From contig JAJQJQ010000093.1 in NCBI GenBank assembly GCA_028622995.1, forward strand, positions 181,606-245,605: a DNA stretch of 64,000 nt. Reading direction: 5' to 3'. The position numbers and the translations under genes are program-made. The notes beneath the pieces are model-generated. The model saw only the letters and a list, made by a program, of their open reading frames with translations. It made no database searches and was not told where the DNA came from. This stretch comes from Panagrolaimus kolymaensis (taxonomy: Eukaryota > Nematoda > Chromadorea > Rhabditida > Panagrolaimidae). Shown one piece after another: positions 10,674 through 22,100 of this stretch; the first letter of the stretch is position 1, and every line of letters begins with the position of its first letter.

Positions 10674-11354
10674 ATGTTGAACATCGCATGGAAGAACATT
10701 TGTTGTTGATTTGCACGAGAAACTACACTTGAAACGAGCATTCAGTAGCTTGATGGTTGATATGAAAAGCTAAAGGTGCTTGACATAAACATGTTAGAGC
10801 ATTAGACGCTTGATATAAACATGTTGAAATTGAAGGATCTTTGGTTGACATCTTAGACGATTAGATCATAGCCAGAAGACGACGACTTCAACTTCTTTCA
10901 TCCATCAGCGGTAGTTGAGTCGGCCGAAGCCTTTCGTTTTCTTTTTAGAGTACAAAAATAACAAAATTTCCATGAGTAGCTTGAGTTTGCGACGTTTGAT
11001 TGAGGTGACATTGGAGTTGTTTGATGAGAACACAATGCTAGAAAATATGCATGTAGTATCAAGAAAGCAAAAGAGAAAACCTGATATCAGCACATCATCC
11101 TCCCCAACCAAGAGATTGAACTTTTCAGGAGCTAAAGCGAACTCATTTTGATTACTTCTCCAGTGTGGATCACGTTGATAAGCATAAGAAGAACTTGACG
11201 AGCCAAGAGAACAGAAGACGAGCCAAGAGAACAAGATATCCATAGACGGAATCTGCAGCTTTCTTCTTTGATTGAGATCACGAGTGTGGATCATCGGAGG
11301 TTTTGAGATGAGAGTCTTCGGAGCTTGATTTGATTCTTCGGAGGCAGTTGAGTC

Positions 11355-11372
11355 GAATCACGATCGGCACCA
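11355..11372 (-). other. Primer-binding site candidate of outer element
   Basis: On the minus strand TGGTGCCGATCGTGATTC starts 7 bp after the LTR end. Its complement resembles the 3' part of a tRNA ending in CCA, with a TTCGAATC-like T-loop sequence just upstream. The tRNA was not identified. Confidence 0.5.
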
Positions 11373-11379
11373 CTAAATT

Positions 11380-11595
11380 TGTGCTGCACGGAAATAGGAA
11401 GGTACAGACAAATTGTGAAGAGTAGTTTATTAGGCACGAAGCCACATGGTCAGAACAGCACATACAAGGTTACTACAGGAAGTCAAGAGCGTATTAGAGA
11501 ACATACAATAGAATAAGCTAGGATCACAATAGGAAGTGATGGCTAGTTAGGTTTGTTGTCCAGACACTTAGAGAAGTGACTGTTAGTGCACAACA
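11380..11595 (-). repeat. Outer element LTR (5' LTR in element orientation)
   Basis: This 216-bp repeat matches 7325-7540 and is followed by the target duplication GATAC at 11596-11600. Confidence 0.9.
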
Positions 11596-11600
11596 GATAC

Positions 11601-13539
11601 AAATGTTTTTGTTACAAAATAAAGAGGTTCAAGTGGAATTTTTGACTCTTTGTTTATTTATGAATCAGAGTGATTTCATGTAGGTTGATTAGTAATAGGT
11701 GTCTAGTCAAAACATCAAGACATATGAAAGAGATGAAAGTCTTTCTTTTTTTACTTTGGAAATTAAAAATTTTCTCGTTTTTTCATATCAAATTTTAGAG
11801 TGATTGTTAAATAAAAAATTCAAGGGTTTGTGAAAACTGGCAAAATGGAATTTTTTTTCTATTCGAATTGTTAAATTTTAGTCAAGATTTTTTAGCGCAT
11901 TAATACTTTTAAGCTTTTTATTCTAATGTTGTTGCATATAACTTTTAAATTCCACTTTTTCATTTTTTGTTGATATAATTTTTACTTCGGATTTCCTTCT
12001 TTCTTTTTTCTTTAATTGGAAGCTTAAAACAAAATAAAGTGAAAAGCAGGTTGTTCACACTCTTTCTTTTTTTCACCTCTTCTTGTTCTGTTTATACACA
12101 CGTAAGAAGTAAGTACTCTCATTAGTTCAGTTGTCTCTTTGTTGGGTAAACAAAGAAGAGCAAGAAAAGAAAAGAAGTAAGTTACTTAAATATAACAAAT
12201 CCAATCGTTTTTCTTTAATGCGATTTTCGACAATATTTTTTTTTGTTGTTGCGTGGTAACTTTTTTATTTGCAAAAAAAATTGTGTTTATTGATTAGTGG
12301 AGTAAATTTTGTGTGAATAATACTTATGATTTTTTTAATTTTTTATGTGACTAATTTTAACTATTTTTTATTATGTCTGTTAATTTTCTAAAAATAAAAT
12401 GAAAGGTGTGAAATTGATGCTTAATTTGTTCTTTGATTATTTTTTCTTTTCTGTTGAAAAAAAGAAAGAGTTTTTTTTGTGTGTTTCAATGCTGGTGATG
12501 ATTGGATGTGGCGAGTATAAAAGCAAGTTGTGATAAATGTGGCAACAGTCATAGGTTCTGTTCATCTACTTGCTTGTGATTGAGCATGTGCAAAAAATAA
12601 GGCTTCGATATTCCGTACATTTTTTTTTGTTTTGCTTCCGGTTCTTATAATTTATTTTCCCCCTTCATTTAATGTCTCTCAAATCAAAATCTTTGATTCA
12701 TAAAAATTTATTTTATTCAATAAAATTTTAGAAAACATTGATACGTCTAAAAATTCCTTAATCAAGAAACTCTAATTCCAAAAAATAATTACTAAATTTT
12801 ACGATTTTACTTTGGCTTAAAAATTTAAAAAAACTTTGAACCATTGATATTTATTTTTTTAGATGAATTTCAGGTATTTTGATTCATTTTTTTAAAACTC
12901 ATTAAATTCTTATTTTTATTGAATCACATGAGTTTGATAATGATGATCGGTAATTTATTTTGATTTCATTTGTTTACTTCTTTTTAGTTTTTTTATTGCA
13001 GAAAATTTTTTTTAAACATATTTATGATACATATACTTGCTTTCGAAGAAGCAAGCAAACAAGCATGACATATTGAATATTTTTTTTGTGGTTGTAGTCT
13101 ATGTTTTAGCTTTTTTTACTCATAAAAATATGTTATTTTTACCTCTCTCTGTTTTTTTTTATCCTGAATCACAAAAAATTATTTTTCCGAGACACGAGAG
13201 ACATTCATCTATGTTTTTCACGCCGCTGCTCTTCCTCCTTGACCTTGTAATTTTTTTCCTTTCTTCGTGTCCGTCTTTTAATAAATTTGAAAAGATTTTC
13301 TTTAGGTTGCATCAGCCGTAAAGAAAAAAAATGAAGATGAAAAGATGTAGGTCGATCGACTGACGGCTGATTGATTGACTGACTAACAATAAAAAAGCGA
13401 ATCCATGCCCCGAACTTTCCGAGAAAATTATTTTAAACTATTTTTTCCATATTTTAACGCGTTTTTCAAAAATAATTATTAAATTTTTAAAATCCTCAAA
13501 GTTTTATTTTTAGAAGCTTTTTTTCTAAGCTAAAAAACT
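11601..13539. other. AT-rich non-coding stretch upstream of the EXPERA-like gene
   Basis: No exon chain is supported. A TATAAAAG stands at about 12516 within a more complex, less homopolymeric patch (12480-12610), which could be promoter sequence, but nothing fixes a start site. The rest is T-rich. Confidence 0.45.
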
Positions 13540-14621
13540 ATGGGTTTTGGTGGATTTGGTTCAGCTGTAAGCATATTCAAACGATGGGATCGCCCCCAAC
13601 GTGGCTGCCAACTTCCACTTTGGGTTGAAATTTGGTTGGGTATTTCAGCCATTTTATGCACTTTGGATGTTATTTATACCATGTTGAGACCTCTAACAAA
13701 TCGTGGAGGAGATTTAGAATGCGTTTATGAACTTTGTGAGTTAAATTTATTTTGCTGAAGTTTAATTTTGGCGTTCCTTTTTTATTTTACGTTTTAAAGA
13801 CGAAAAATAACGAATAAAAAAATTGGCTGATGGAAGTTAAAAATTGTTTATTAAGAAATTAAAAATAAAAATTTGGACCCAAATTTCCGAATTCTATTTT
13901 TCTATTTTTTATCCTCACAAAATTTTAGGGAACTGGTATGCTGATGTGGATCTTCGATATGCCACAGCAAATGATTTAGTCACCATGGCAACGGGTCGAT
14001 GCATGATTATTGAAATTGTTATGAATCTTGTTGCAATGTTTATGAATCGCTCAGGTTCCAAACACACTCTCATCACCGCATTCACAACTAACGCATTTGT
14101 ATTTTGGAAAACTGTAATTTATATGGCTTTATATATTTCACCCGCTGAAGGTAAGAAAGAATAATTTTTTACAGATAGATCCGTAGCATTTTTGAAAGTA
14201 TTTATATTTTTTTGTCAAACTTTCGCAAAACTTTTTTAAAAAAATAGTTGATTTTTGTTTCTTTATTAGAAATTTTTTCCTTTGTTTCAAATGAAATTTA
14301 TTTGGTCTCTTAATTTAATATCCAAATTACAGAATTAACTTTTTTCCAGGAAATCCAAGTTTTATCAATCCCACAGCTTCCAAATTTGATATAATTGTTT
14401 ATTTTTGGATTCCTGATGGTTTATGGCTTCTTTTGCCATTCATTGTTCTCATTCGTTTATGGGGTGAATTGCTCGTTTATCCACCCGGTACCCTTCCAGA
14501 ACATACTCCAACAAATAATGGTTATTCATATGTATTACAAAAAACTTCAACATCCAATATTATCGCTGGTGATGATGATACTTCCACCACTTCCGTTGGA
14601 GCGCGATTGGTTGCAACATAA
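13540..14621 (+). CDS. EXPERA/emopamil-binding-protein-like four-helix membrane protein
   Basis: Three exons (13540-13735, 13929-14150, 14350-14621) join in phase through GTGAGT and GTAAGA donors to give 229 aa, close to the roughly 230 aa of sterol isomerase EBP. Four membrane spans are visible: LPLWVEIWLGISAILCTLDV; GRCMIIEIVMNLVAMF; FTTNAFVFWKTVIYMALYI; and WIPDGLWLLLPFIVLIRLW. Between spans 1 and 2 is YELWNWYADVDLRYATANDL, which fits the EXPERA pattern (E, W/Y, D-x-R-Y), and the aromatic DGLWLLLP in span 4 fits the family's NGLW-x-x-P. The C-terminal 60 residues are polar with a Thr/Ser-rich end. EBP-type proteins act in the ER on sterols, but nematodes do not make sterols, so a catalytic role is not assumed. 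Alternative: a nematode-specific four-span protein. The product is well supported as a gene; the family is moderately sure. Confidence 0.62.
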
Positions 14622-15007
14622 AATGAGTTTTCTTGTCCGAGATTTTTCGAACTCATTTTTCCTATTTTTAAAAGTGAATTTTTTAAGAAGTTTAATTCTT
14701 TAGTCTTAATTTTTTTTTGCAAGATTTAAAAATTTTTGTCTTATTTTTTGTTGTTTTTTTAAATTTTCTTTTAAAAATAAGAAATAAAAATGCGTGGAAT
14801 AGCTCACGGTGTATGACTTTAATTTAAAACTTTTACTTAATTAATTATTAAAAAGTTCTGTTTTTTTCCATTAATAAATAAATTTAAACTCTCTTTTGTT
14901 TTTTAAAAGTCGACCAAATGCTTTTAAAATTTTATGAAACAATATTCAACAAAATAAAAAATGAAACACATATAAAATAAATGTGCAGTGTTCTTTTTGG
15001 TAGGTCA

Positions 15008-16469
15008 TTACATAAAGAACCGATGTATTTGGACACCTGAAGGACCGGGTTGCCGAAAATTAATAAAAAATTTAAAACTTAAATCTTTATGAATTTCAAA
15101 TTCTTTCGTAATTATTGTTTTACCTTTTGAATCATTAACTTGGATATTTGGCTCTTTTCGTGCTGCAGAGATAAACTAAAAAAATGGTGGTTTAAACTTT
15201 AAAGGGAAAAAATGTTAATGTTTTTTTATTCTTACGCCCATTTCAACACGAAAGTCTTTGAAAAAACGTTGTCCAAATTGAATATTCCCTTTTGCTGTTT
15301 TTGGAATTTTAGAAAACAAATCTGCATTCAATTTTTGAATATTTTCTAATGTAAATTCCTTTTCAAATAATTTATAATGAATTTCAACATTTATATTAAA
15401 AATTTCTAGTTTGGAAATTTTTTGCGATGAAGCATGGAAATAGCTTGAATTCTTCATAAGTAAATTTATGATTCATTTCAGCTTTAATTATATTCAATTT
15501 TTTGATGTTTTTGAAAGCTAAACTAAAAAATTCACAAATTATTAAATAGGCAAAAAAGTAATTAAGAAAAAATAAAAGGTACTTTAATGATTTTGGATTA
15601 AGAAAAAACTCCTCAAAATCATAAAGCTTTTTAATTTTAATTTCTTGGCATGTCGGTGAAATGAAAAGAAGTTCCTGAATTTAATTATAAAATAATTTAT
15701 TTATAAATGTGAAATAATCTTACAGAAAGACTTGAAGATTCGGCATTTAAAATTTGAATGGTTTTGTTTTTTCTTATAATATATTTAATTTCTTCAGGAA
15801 CTTCGTGTATACGGGTAAATGAAAGAATTTTGATATCTAAAATATCAATCAATTAATTTTATAAAAATTGAAAAAAGAATTTAAGGAAAATAAAAAAAAA
15901 CTTACTACTTATATTAAAAAGTTTATCAAAATTTATTTTTTTTGCTACAAATATGCTGCTGCTTATCATCACACAAATATCCACTTCTATAGCGGAAGAA
16001 AAAATAATTGGAAGAAATGGTTGCATCAAATGGCTTTCGTAATCAAAATTATAACTTTTAGTTATTTCCTTTTTAAAATTTTGTGGATTCATTTTATTAT
16101 TTTCAATTAATTCATAATTTTGACAAAGATATTTATCAAAGTTTATTATAATAAATGAGCTGCAAATTTCTATTTTCTTTGATTTACGAAATATATTTGC
16201 AACAAGTTTAAAAGTTTGTTTTCCAGTCAACATAAATTTTAAAAATATTTTTTCATCATTTTTGAAAGACCAGTAAGAGACTTAAGTAAAATCTCATATA
16301 GAATATCGTGATTTAAACGGGGCGGTTCTGTTTTATTCGATTCCTAAATATTGATAATTAGCAAAATTTTATGAATTATTTTTTTATGACTTACATTAGG
16401 TAAAGTAGCTTTGACTTTGGAAAAAAATGGTAGGAATTGGATAAACTTTCTTAAATTTTTAAAAACCAT
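15008..16469 (-). pseudogene. F-box-like nematode family gene, probably degenerate
   Basis: On the minus strand, exon 16469-16395 (MVFKNLRKFIQFLPFF) leads into a second exon with PRLNHDILYEILLKSL and then, one frame off, NDEKIFLKFMLTGKQTFKLV. Together these match the start of the plus-strand neighbour at 16945 (LNQELLNEI, KFMLAGKETFKFG). A missing A in a five-A run near 16262 would explain the slip. Later exons near 15845-15725 and 15675-15550, and 15457-15228 (KLEIFNINVEIHY), correspond to the neighbour's middle. The exon 15175-15008 (FISAARKEPN, IITKEFEIHKDLSFKFF) matches its end and stops at 15010-15008. A second frame problem appears near 15460. The first 40 residues have the look of an F-box, the adaptor to SCF ubiquitin ligases, with a Leu-rich remainder. 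Whether the slips are decay or sequencing error cannot be told here. Confidence 0.5.
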
Positions 16470-16944
16470 AATTTAAAAAAACTTACAAATATTTTTCTAA
16501 AAAATGTTTAATTTTTAAAACCTTTTTAGCGAAAAATATCAAAAAAAATTAAATGTTTGGTAGGTTTGGTTTATAGGTTTTTTTCCCGCCCGAATAAATA
16601 ACTTAACAAACTTCAAACAAAGTGAGTGAAAAACGCCTAATTAGTCTTTGGAGCTTTGACCCTGAAATGTTTACATAATTAAATGACAAGTCGTTCATAA
16701 TTAGATTTTTCACATATAAAAAACAAAAAAATGAGTGTGTGAATGAGAATTTTATCACAGAGGAACAAAAAATATTATTAATTTGTCCCTCAAAGGTAAA
16801 TTTGTCACCTTTTTGTCTGTCATTCTCCCCAAATATGTTTTTTAATTGAAGCAATTTTAAGTGTTTTTCATTTTTAATAATAATCTCCAAAGGTTTTCAA
16901 GAAATTTTGGATTTGTTTCTTAATTTTTTTTGTGTTATTTTTCA

Positions 16945-18296
16945 ATGAAAATGCCTTGCCTCAATCAAGAACTTCTAAACGAAATTATTTTTCACACTTC
17001 CATCGACGATGAAGAAACTTTGACTAAATTTATGTTAGCTGGAAAGGAAACGTTTAAATTTGGATTAAACTATTTTCGTCATGCAAATTGCGATTCTTTT
17101 TTTAGAAATGAATCTTTTTCAATTTCTATCAAATGTCGAGTAATTAATTGCCTTAAAAAAAATAAAGAATTCAATAAATAGTTTTTATTATTATTATCCA
17201 ATTTTAGATTCCAGAAGAATTTAATAAATCATTTTCAATTAAATATGATTCCATAATGTTAAAAGTTTTATTTCCAATTATTTGTTCATCCATTCAAAGT
17301 GTTTCCATTGGTTATTGGGTATATAATGATAGTGCACAAAAATATTTTGAAATTCTTCTTAGAGGAAATAATCGTTAGTTTTTTAAAATAATAAACTTTA
17401 TTTGTCTTTACTCTTAATTCTTTTATGTCTTCTTGAACTTGATAATGGTCGTTGGCGGGAGAATGAAATTTCTGAACGTTTGTTAAAAATTATTATGACA
17501 AGTAAAAATATTATATCCGTTAATTGTTGGAGAGCTCACGTAAGCCATTGCCATGGGGCTTAAAATCGGGTGCTGCTTATCCAATAATTTTCTTAAATAT
17601 ATTTTTTAGCAGTTTTTAACTATGGTTCCACTACTCTGCCATGAAATTCGTATAGTTTTATGTGGTATTGAAGATGGCTTTTTCTGCAAAAAACCCGTAC
17701 AGTAATTTAATCTTATTTTTTCTTCTAATATTTTTTTTATTGTTTTGCTTTTTTAAGTTTATTACCCTTGCCAAATATTCAGAAAGTTATTGCTTTTCAT
17801 CATGAAGAATGTCGTCCATTTAAAATTATAAAATTTAGAGATTTTTTAAATTTTGTTGGTGAACATTTTCCAAATTTAAAAACATTTGAAATTAATATTG
17901 ATACTCAAAAATGGAATGATGGAGTTGCATATGAGTTAGCTCATAGCATGATTCCTGATCTTTTCAAAAATATTCCTTTAAATGTTACTGGTTTTATTGA
18001 ATTTAAATCAACGTATGATGGATCTTATAATAAAAAGGTAAGCCATCATAAACTTTAATAAATTCATTATGTTTTATTATTTTTAGTTTATTAAAAAGGC
18101 TCAAGAAAGTAAAAATATGGATGTGATTGAGGAAACTGGCGAAGATGGTGACAAAAAGATTATTATAACCAAAGAATTTTCAATTCGAGAAGGATTTGAT
18201 TGCAAATTCTTCGCAACTTATGTTGAAGGTAATTATGAAAGCAGTTCTAGTAATGAAAGCAATTCAGATAGTGAAATCGATTCTGATAGCGAATAA
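16945..18296 (+). CDS. F-box-like nematode family protein with acidic Ser-rich tail
   Basis: Exons fit at 16945-17139, 17208-17373, roughly 17440-17539, 17610-17701, 17758-18037 and 18087-18296, with mostly consistent phases. The start MKMPCLNQELLNEIIFHTS, followed by DDEETLTKFMLAGKETF, resembles an F-box (Leu/Pro start, spaced hydrophobics), though without a confident match. The middle has Leu-rich blocks such as FPNLKTFEINID. The last exon has FIKKAQES, IIITKEFSIREGFDCKFFA and an acidic tail (SSSSNESNSDSEIDSDSE) typical of casein-kinase-2 targets. The splice between the second and third exon is unresolved: no AG acceptor is visible in the right place, so the gene may be damaged. It lies head to head with its minus-strand paralogue, 475 bp apart, and a truncated third copy lies downstream. 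Substrate-binding in an SCF complex would be the family guess; function is not known. Confidence 0.5.
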
Positions 18297-18497
18297 ACTT
18301 TTTTCCATTGTTTTTTATCTCTCACTGATTTTGATTATTTCTGATGTTTTATAAAAATTAAATATCCCTCTTTTTTTCATTGAAGTTTATTTTTTTCCAA
18401 ACATAAAAAATATTTAATTTCAAAAACAAAACAAACAAAAAATAATTATGACGAAATTAAAAATTTTTTTAGTCGATGAAACCACATTGGTTGTTGT

Positions 18498-18715
18498 CAG
18501 TGTGACACGCCTCAGCCTCATGAGGCGCCTCCATCGCCTCACGAGGCGCCTCTCGCCTCTGAGGCGGAGGCTGAGGCGGAAGCGATATATCGAAAAACTA
18601 ACGTATTTTTATCGCCTCCTTCGCCTCAGAGGCGCCTCTGAGGCGCCTCTATCGCCTCACGCCTCAGAGGCGGAGGCGAGAGGCGAGGCGATAAAAAAAA
18701 AAATCCGTCACACTG
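18498..18715. mobile_element. GC-rich hAT-type MITE with GAGGCG arrays
   Basis: The 218-bp element is bounded by CAGTGTGAC and its inverse GTCACACTG, and flanked by the 8-bp target duplication GTTGTTGT (18490-18497, 18716-18723). Eight-base duplications and a CAGTG start are typical of hAT transposons. The interior is packed with direct and inverted CGCCTC/GAGGCG hexamers and is strikingly GC-rich in AT-rich surroundings, with an AT-rich centre (18585-18615). There is no coding capacity, so it must be mobilised in trans. It sits just 3' of the F-box-like gene. Confidence 0.85.
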
Positions 18716-18806
18716 GTTGTTGTCCATGAAAACAAAAACAAAAAAATAATCAAAATTTTTATTCAACCGGTTGAATAGCTTTGAGCCATCATCACCGATA
18801 GATTGA

Positions 18807-19120
18807 TTAATCACCGTATTTAATAAAAGTGGAATAGTATTTACAAATAAATCCTTCACGAATTTTAAATTCTTTTGTGACAATTAACTTTGTTACACCA
18901 TTTTCGATTAATTCTTCAACTTTCATATTTTTATTTTTTTGAGCCATTTTTATAAACTGAAAAAATGGGGACTATTTGAATGATAAAACTTTATGGTTAG
19001 ACGACTTACATCTTTATCATATGATTCTGCGTAATCGTTTTTAAATTCAATAAAACCATTTACATTTAAAGGAATATTTTTGAAAAGATCAGGAATCATG
19101 CTATGAGCCAATTCATATGC
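18807..19120 (-). pseudogene. 5'-truncated copy of the F-box-like family gene
   Basis: Two exons on the minus strand, 19120-19010 (AYELAHSMIPDLFKNIPLNV) and 18956-18807 (FIKMAQKNKN, LIVTKEFKIREGF), match the last two exons of the gene at 16945-18296 closely, including intron position and phase. Homology stops near 19120, in the middle of what should be an exon, and no upstream exons are seen. The fragment ends with its own stop at 18809-18807 and lacks the acidic tail. It is a partial inverted duplicate, tail to tail with the gene. Confidence 0.7.
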
Positions 19121-22100
19121 ATCGCTTTCTTAAATTTTACAGCTCTATAAAATTATGGCAAAAAAAATTTAGCCTTTTAAAATTTAAAATTTATTTTCAC
19201 TTTTTTCATATCATTTCACAAATAGCTTTCGGATAATCCATTAGTCTTCTTCTTTCCGATTAACCTTTTAAAAAAAATTATTTTTGCAGCAACCACGATT
19301 TTAAGCAACCAAACTAAAAGGTGTGAAGAAGCAAACCACCACCACATTCTCTCCATTTTTATTTCGCTCGGGTAATTAATCATTATTTTTTTAGGGGGCG
19401 GAGGCAGCAAAAACTATAAAAACATTAAAATAGATTTATCTAAATATTGTTTAATAGCTCGAATTAATGAACAAAGACTTTGATTTCTTGCTTAAACAAG
19501 CATTCCACTGTCGTCGTCAGCTTTTTTTCTGGTACTGCCCAAATTGTTCCTTTTTGTCTTGAGTTTGCTCAAAGTCATTACTCATTATTTTTATTTTATT
19601 TTTTACACCATTCATTAAAAAGGCATAGGAAGAAACCGGAAACAAAAATGAAAAAGTAAAGGAAAAAAAGAGTTTAAACAAACAAACACATATGTTTGTT
19701 GTCATCAGCTTTTTTTTAATGAGTGTGGTGGGGTTTGAAGAAGAAAAAAATGTTGTTGATTGGAAGAAACGCAAGCCAAGGAGTAATAAAATAATTAATA
19801 GTCTTTTTTTTTATTTTGTGGGTTTTTTTGTCGTCGATTCACTATTTTCTCGGACTTAGATTATTAGATTGCCATTATTAAATTTAATTTGGTTGAACTT
19901 TTGAGCCATTCCTTGTGTATTTGAAATTTAGATAGGTTGGAAGATGGTACTTGAGTTTTGTGGTTTAATGTTTGTGCTTTTTTGAGTAATTTTGCCGTTC
20001 CATCTTTTTTCATTGTTGCAAGAATAGAGTGAATGAACAACAACAATCAGAATTTTGCAACAAAAAAAGCCTTTTTGGGGCATCATCTTGAACACTATTT
20101 TTAGTATCCAATAATGAAAGGAAAATATCCTTTTATTTTGAATGATGTGATTTTCGTTGTTATTTATGCTTACAGTCTTTTTTTATGTTCTCACACATCG
20201 AGAACTTCTTTTAGGTCGGATACTTAAAAATGTCAATTAAAGAAAGCTCAGAACCTCTTAATCTCAAATAAAATCCAAAGTTTATATTTTTTCTTGCAAC
20301 AAAAAACAAACAACAAACAATTTGCAGCTTTATAAAATATAAAAAGTTTGCAAGTTTTTACACTTTTCTAAATTTCTTTCTAACTTTTTATTTATTTTTT
20401 AAAATTTTCAAAAAGTTTAATTTTGAACAAAAAACAAGAAAAAATATCCAAAACTATTCAGGGTCAAAGAGCAAAGCAAAAAATAAAAATCGTAAACTCA
20501 AAAAAAGATGAAGGTAAATTTGAGCTGCTTGGGAAATTCCATTTCATTTCAGTTTTTTATATTCTTTGTTCTCCCACCTGTGAAATACGTACATTGTTGT
20601 TGTATTCAAAGAAAAGAGGCAAAAAAAAAATAGTCGTCATCCAAGAAAAAAAAAGATAGTTTTCAATTGTATTTTTTTGTTTGGCCGCTTTAAAAATTTT
20701 ATTTATGAAAATATAAAAAATGATTTTATTTGCTTCGGTTTTTTGTAGTAAATTTCAGCGCTTTAAATAATTGGATTTTCCCGGCAAATTTTAGCATTAT
20801 TTTATTCGAAAAATAAAAAATTTAATAATTCTCATTCTTTTTAAATTATAACAAATTTTTTACATCTCTAAAAATTTTTATGATTTAACAACCAAAATGG
20901 CAATTTTTTGCCCCGGTTTCTTATTTACAATATCTATGATCAAAGTACCTCAATACCCTCATCATCATTTGTGTTTCATAATTACATTTATAAATTTTTT
21001 TTTGTCAAAATGCCAAAGCAATTTTATTTATTTATTTATTTATTTTTCTTCATCTAACCAATTTCTCGTAATTTCTAAAATCATTTTTTTTTCTTTCGTG
21101 CGTGCTTTTCTTCTTTCTTGATAACCACAAGATTTCCGTTTTTTGAAATGAAGTTTTTATAAGAAAAAATTTTAATGTGGTTTTTGATGTTTTTTTACTA
21201 AAGTCTAAAGAAGCTGCATGGAAGTCAGACTTAACAGAAAAAAAGAATTTATTTTTCATTGAAACAATTGCAAACAAATCCTTCAATAAAAAAAATTGAA
21301 TTCGCCTCAAAATTGCCTTAATTAAAAATGCTGTTGAATGTTTTTGCTTTCTTTTTTTTTTATTTTGGCTCTCAAAAAAAAGTCTAAGTTTTGTTGTTTC
21401 AAAAAAAATATTTGAGTTAAAAATGGCAGAAAAAAACATTTAAATAAAAATCCATGTGTTTATTCTCTTGATAGACATAATAAAGGACTACCAAAACTGT
21501 TTTTTATTTTTTAGTTCGAAATCAAAGATGATAATTTCCTTGTTTATTTGGACCTTTTGAACCTAAATAAAAAAATAAATAAACAGAAATTTAGTTAAAT
21601 AATATTAAAAGACTTTTTTTGCTTTTGATTTTGGTTGTTTTTTATAGTAATAATCTTTTTAAGTTTTTAATAATGAACTTTCCGGGGATTAGCTTTATTA
21701 ATTTTTTTAAAATTTAGTAAAAACATTTGATGGTTTTAGACTTTGAATGTTGGTTATTTTATGAAATTTGATGTTAATTTTTATGATATGAAATTCAAAG
21801 AACTGAGTTTTTGAAAATTTAAGTTGTAATGAATTTTTGGCTAAATTTTTTTAGTCAGCGACACGTATCCAATTTTTAGGAAAATTATGTGCTTCAATTT
21901 TATGCTTGAAAAATTTTTTTACATTAGTCCTTTAACTTTCATTTATTAGTTGATTTTTGGAATAATTCGATTGCCCCATTTTTAAGAGTAAATTTTATTA
22001 AATTTGACTTTATTAAAAGTTTAAATTAAGTGTCTTATATTTTATAGTCATTTGCCTACGACGTACTTTCGCGTCATATTTTTTGAATCTTTTTTGGTTT

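Larger units (their letters stand above)
7325..11595 (-). mobile_element. Non-autonomous LTR retroelement (outer), interrupted by a second LTR element
   Basis: Two 216-bp direct repeats (7325-7540 and 11380-11595) bound this element. They are flanked by the 5-bp target duplication GATAC (7320-7324 and 11596-11600). Orientation is minus: read that way the LTR begins TGTTGTGCAC, a tRNA-primer-like TGGTGCCGATCG follows the left LTR, and a purine tract (GTGTGGGGGAA) precedes the right LTR. Without the nested element and its 5-bp duplication the unit would be about 1.7 kb. The internal parts (7541-8102 and 10679-11379) show only short frames, no Gag zinc knuckle, protease, reverse transcriptase or integrase motif. 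It is therefore probably a TRIM- or LARD-like element moved by proteins of a related element. An ORF of 129 aa (10905-11294, minus) and one of 78 aa (10915-11151, plus) overlap each other there and resemble nothing I know. Confidence 0.88.

Noticed and set aside
12500..12610. TATAAAAG as promoter of the gene at 13540
   Set aside because: It is more than 900 bp from the start codon and nothing links it to a transcript start.
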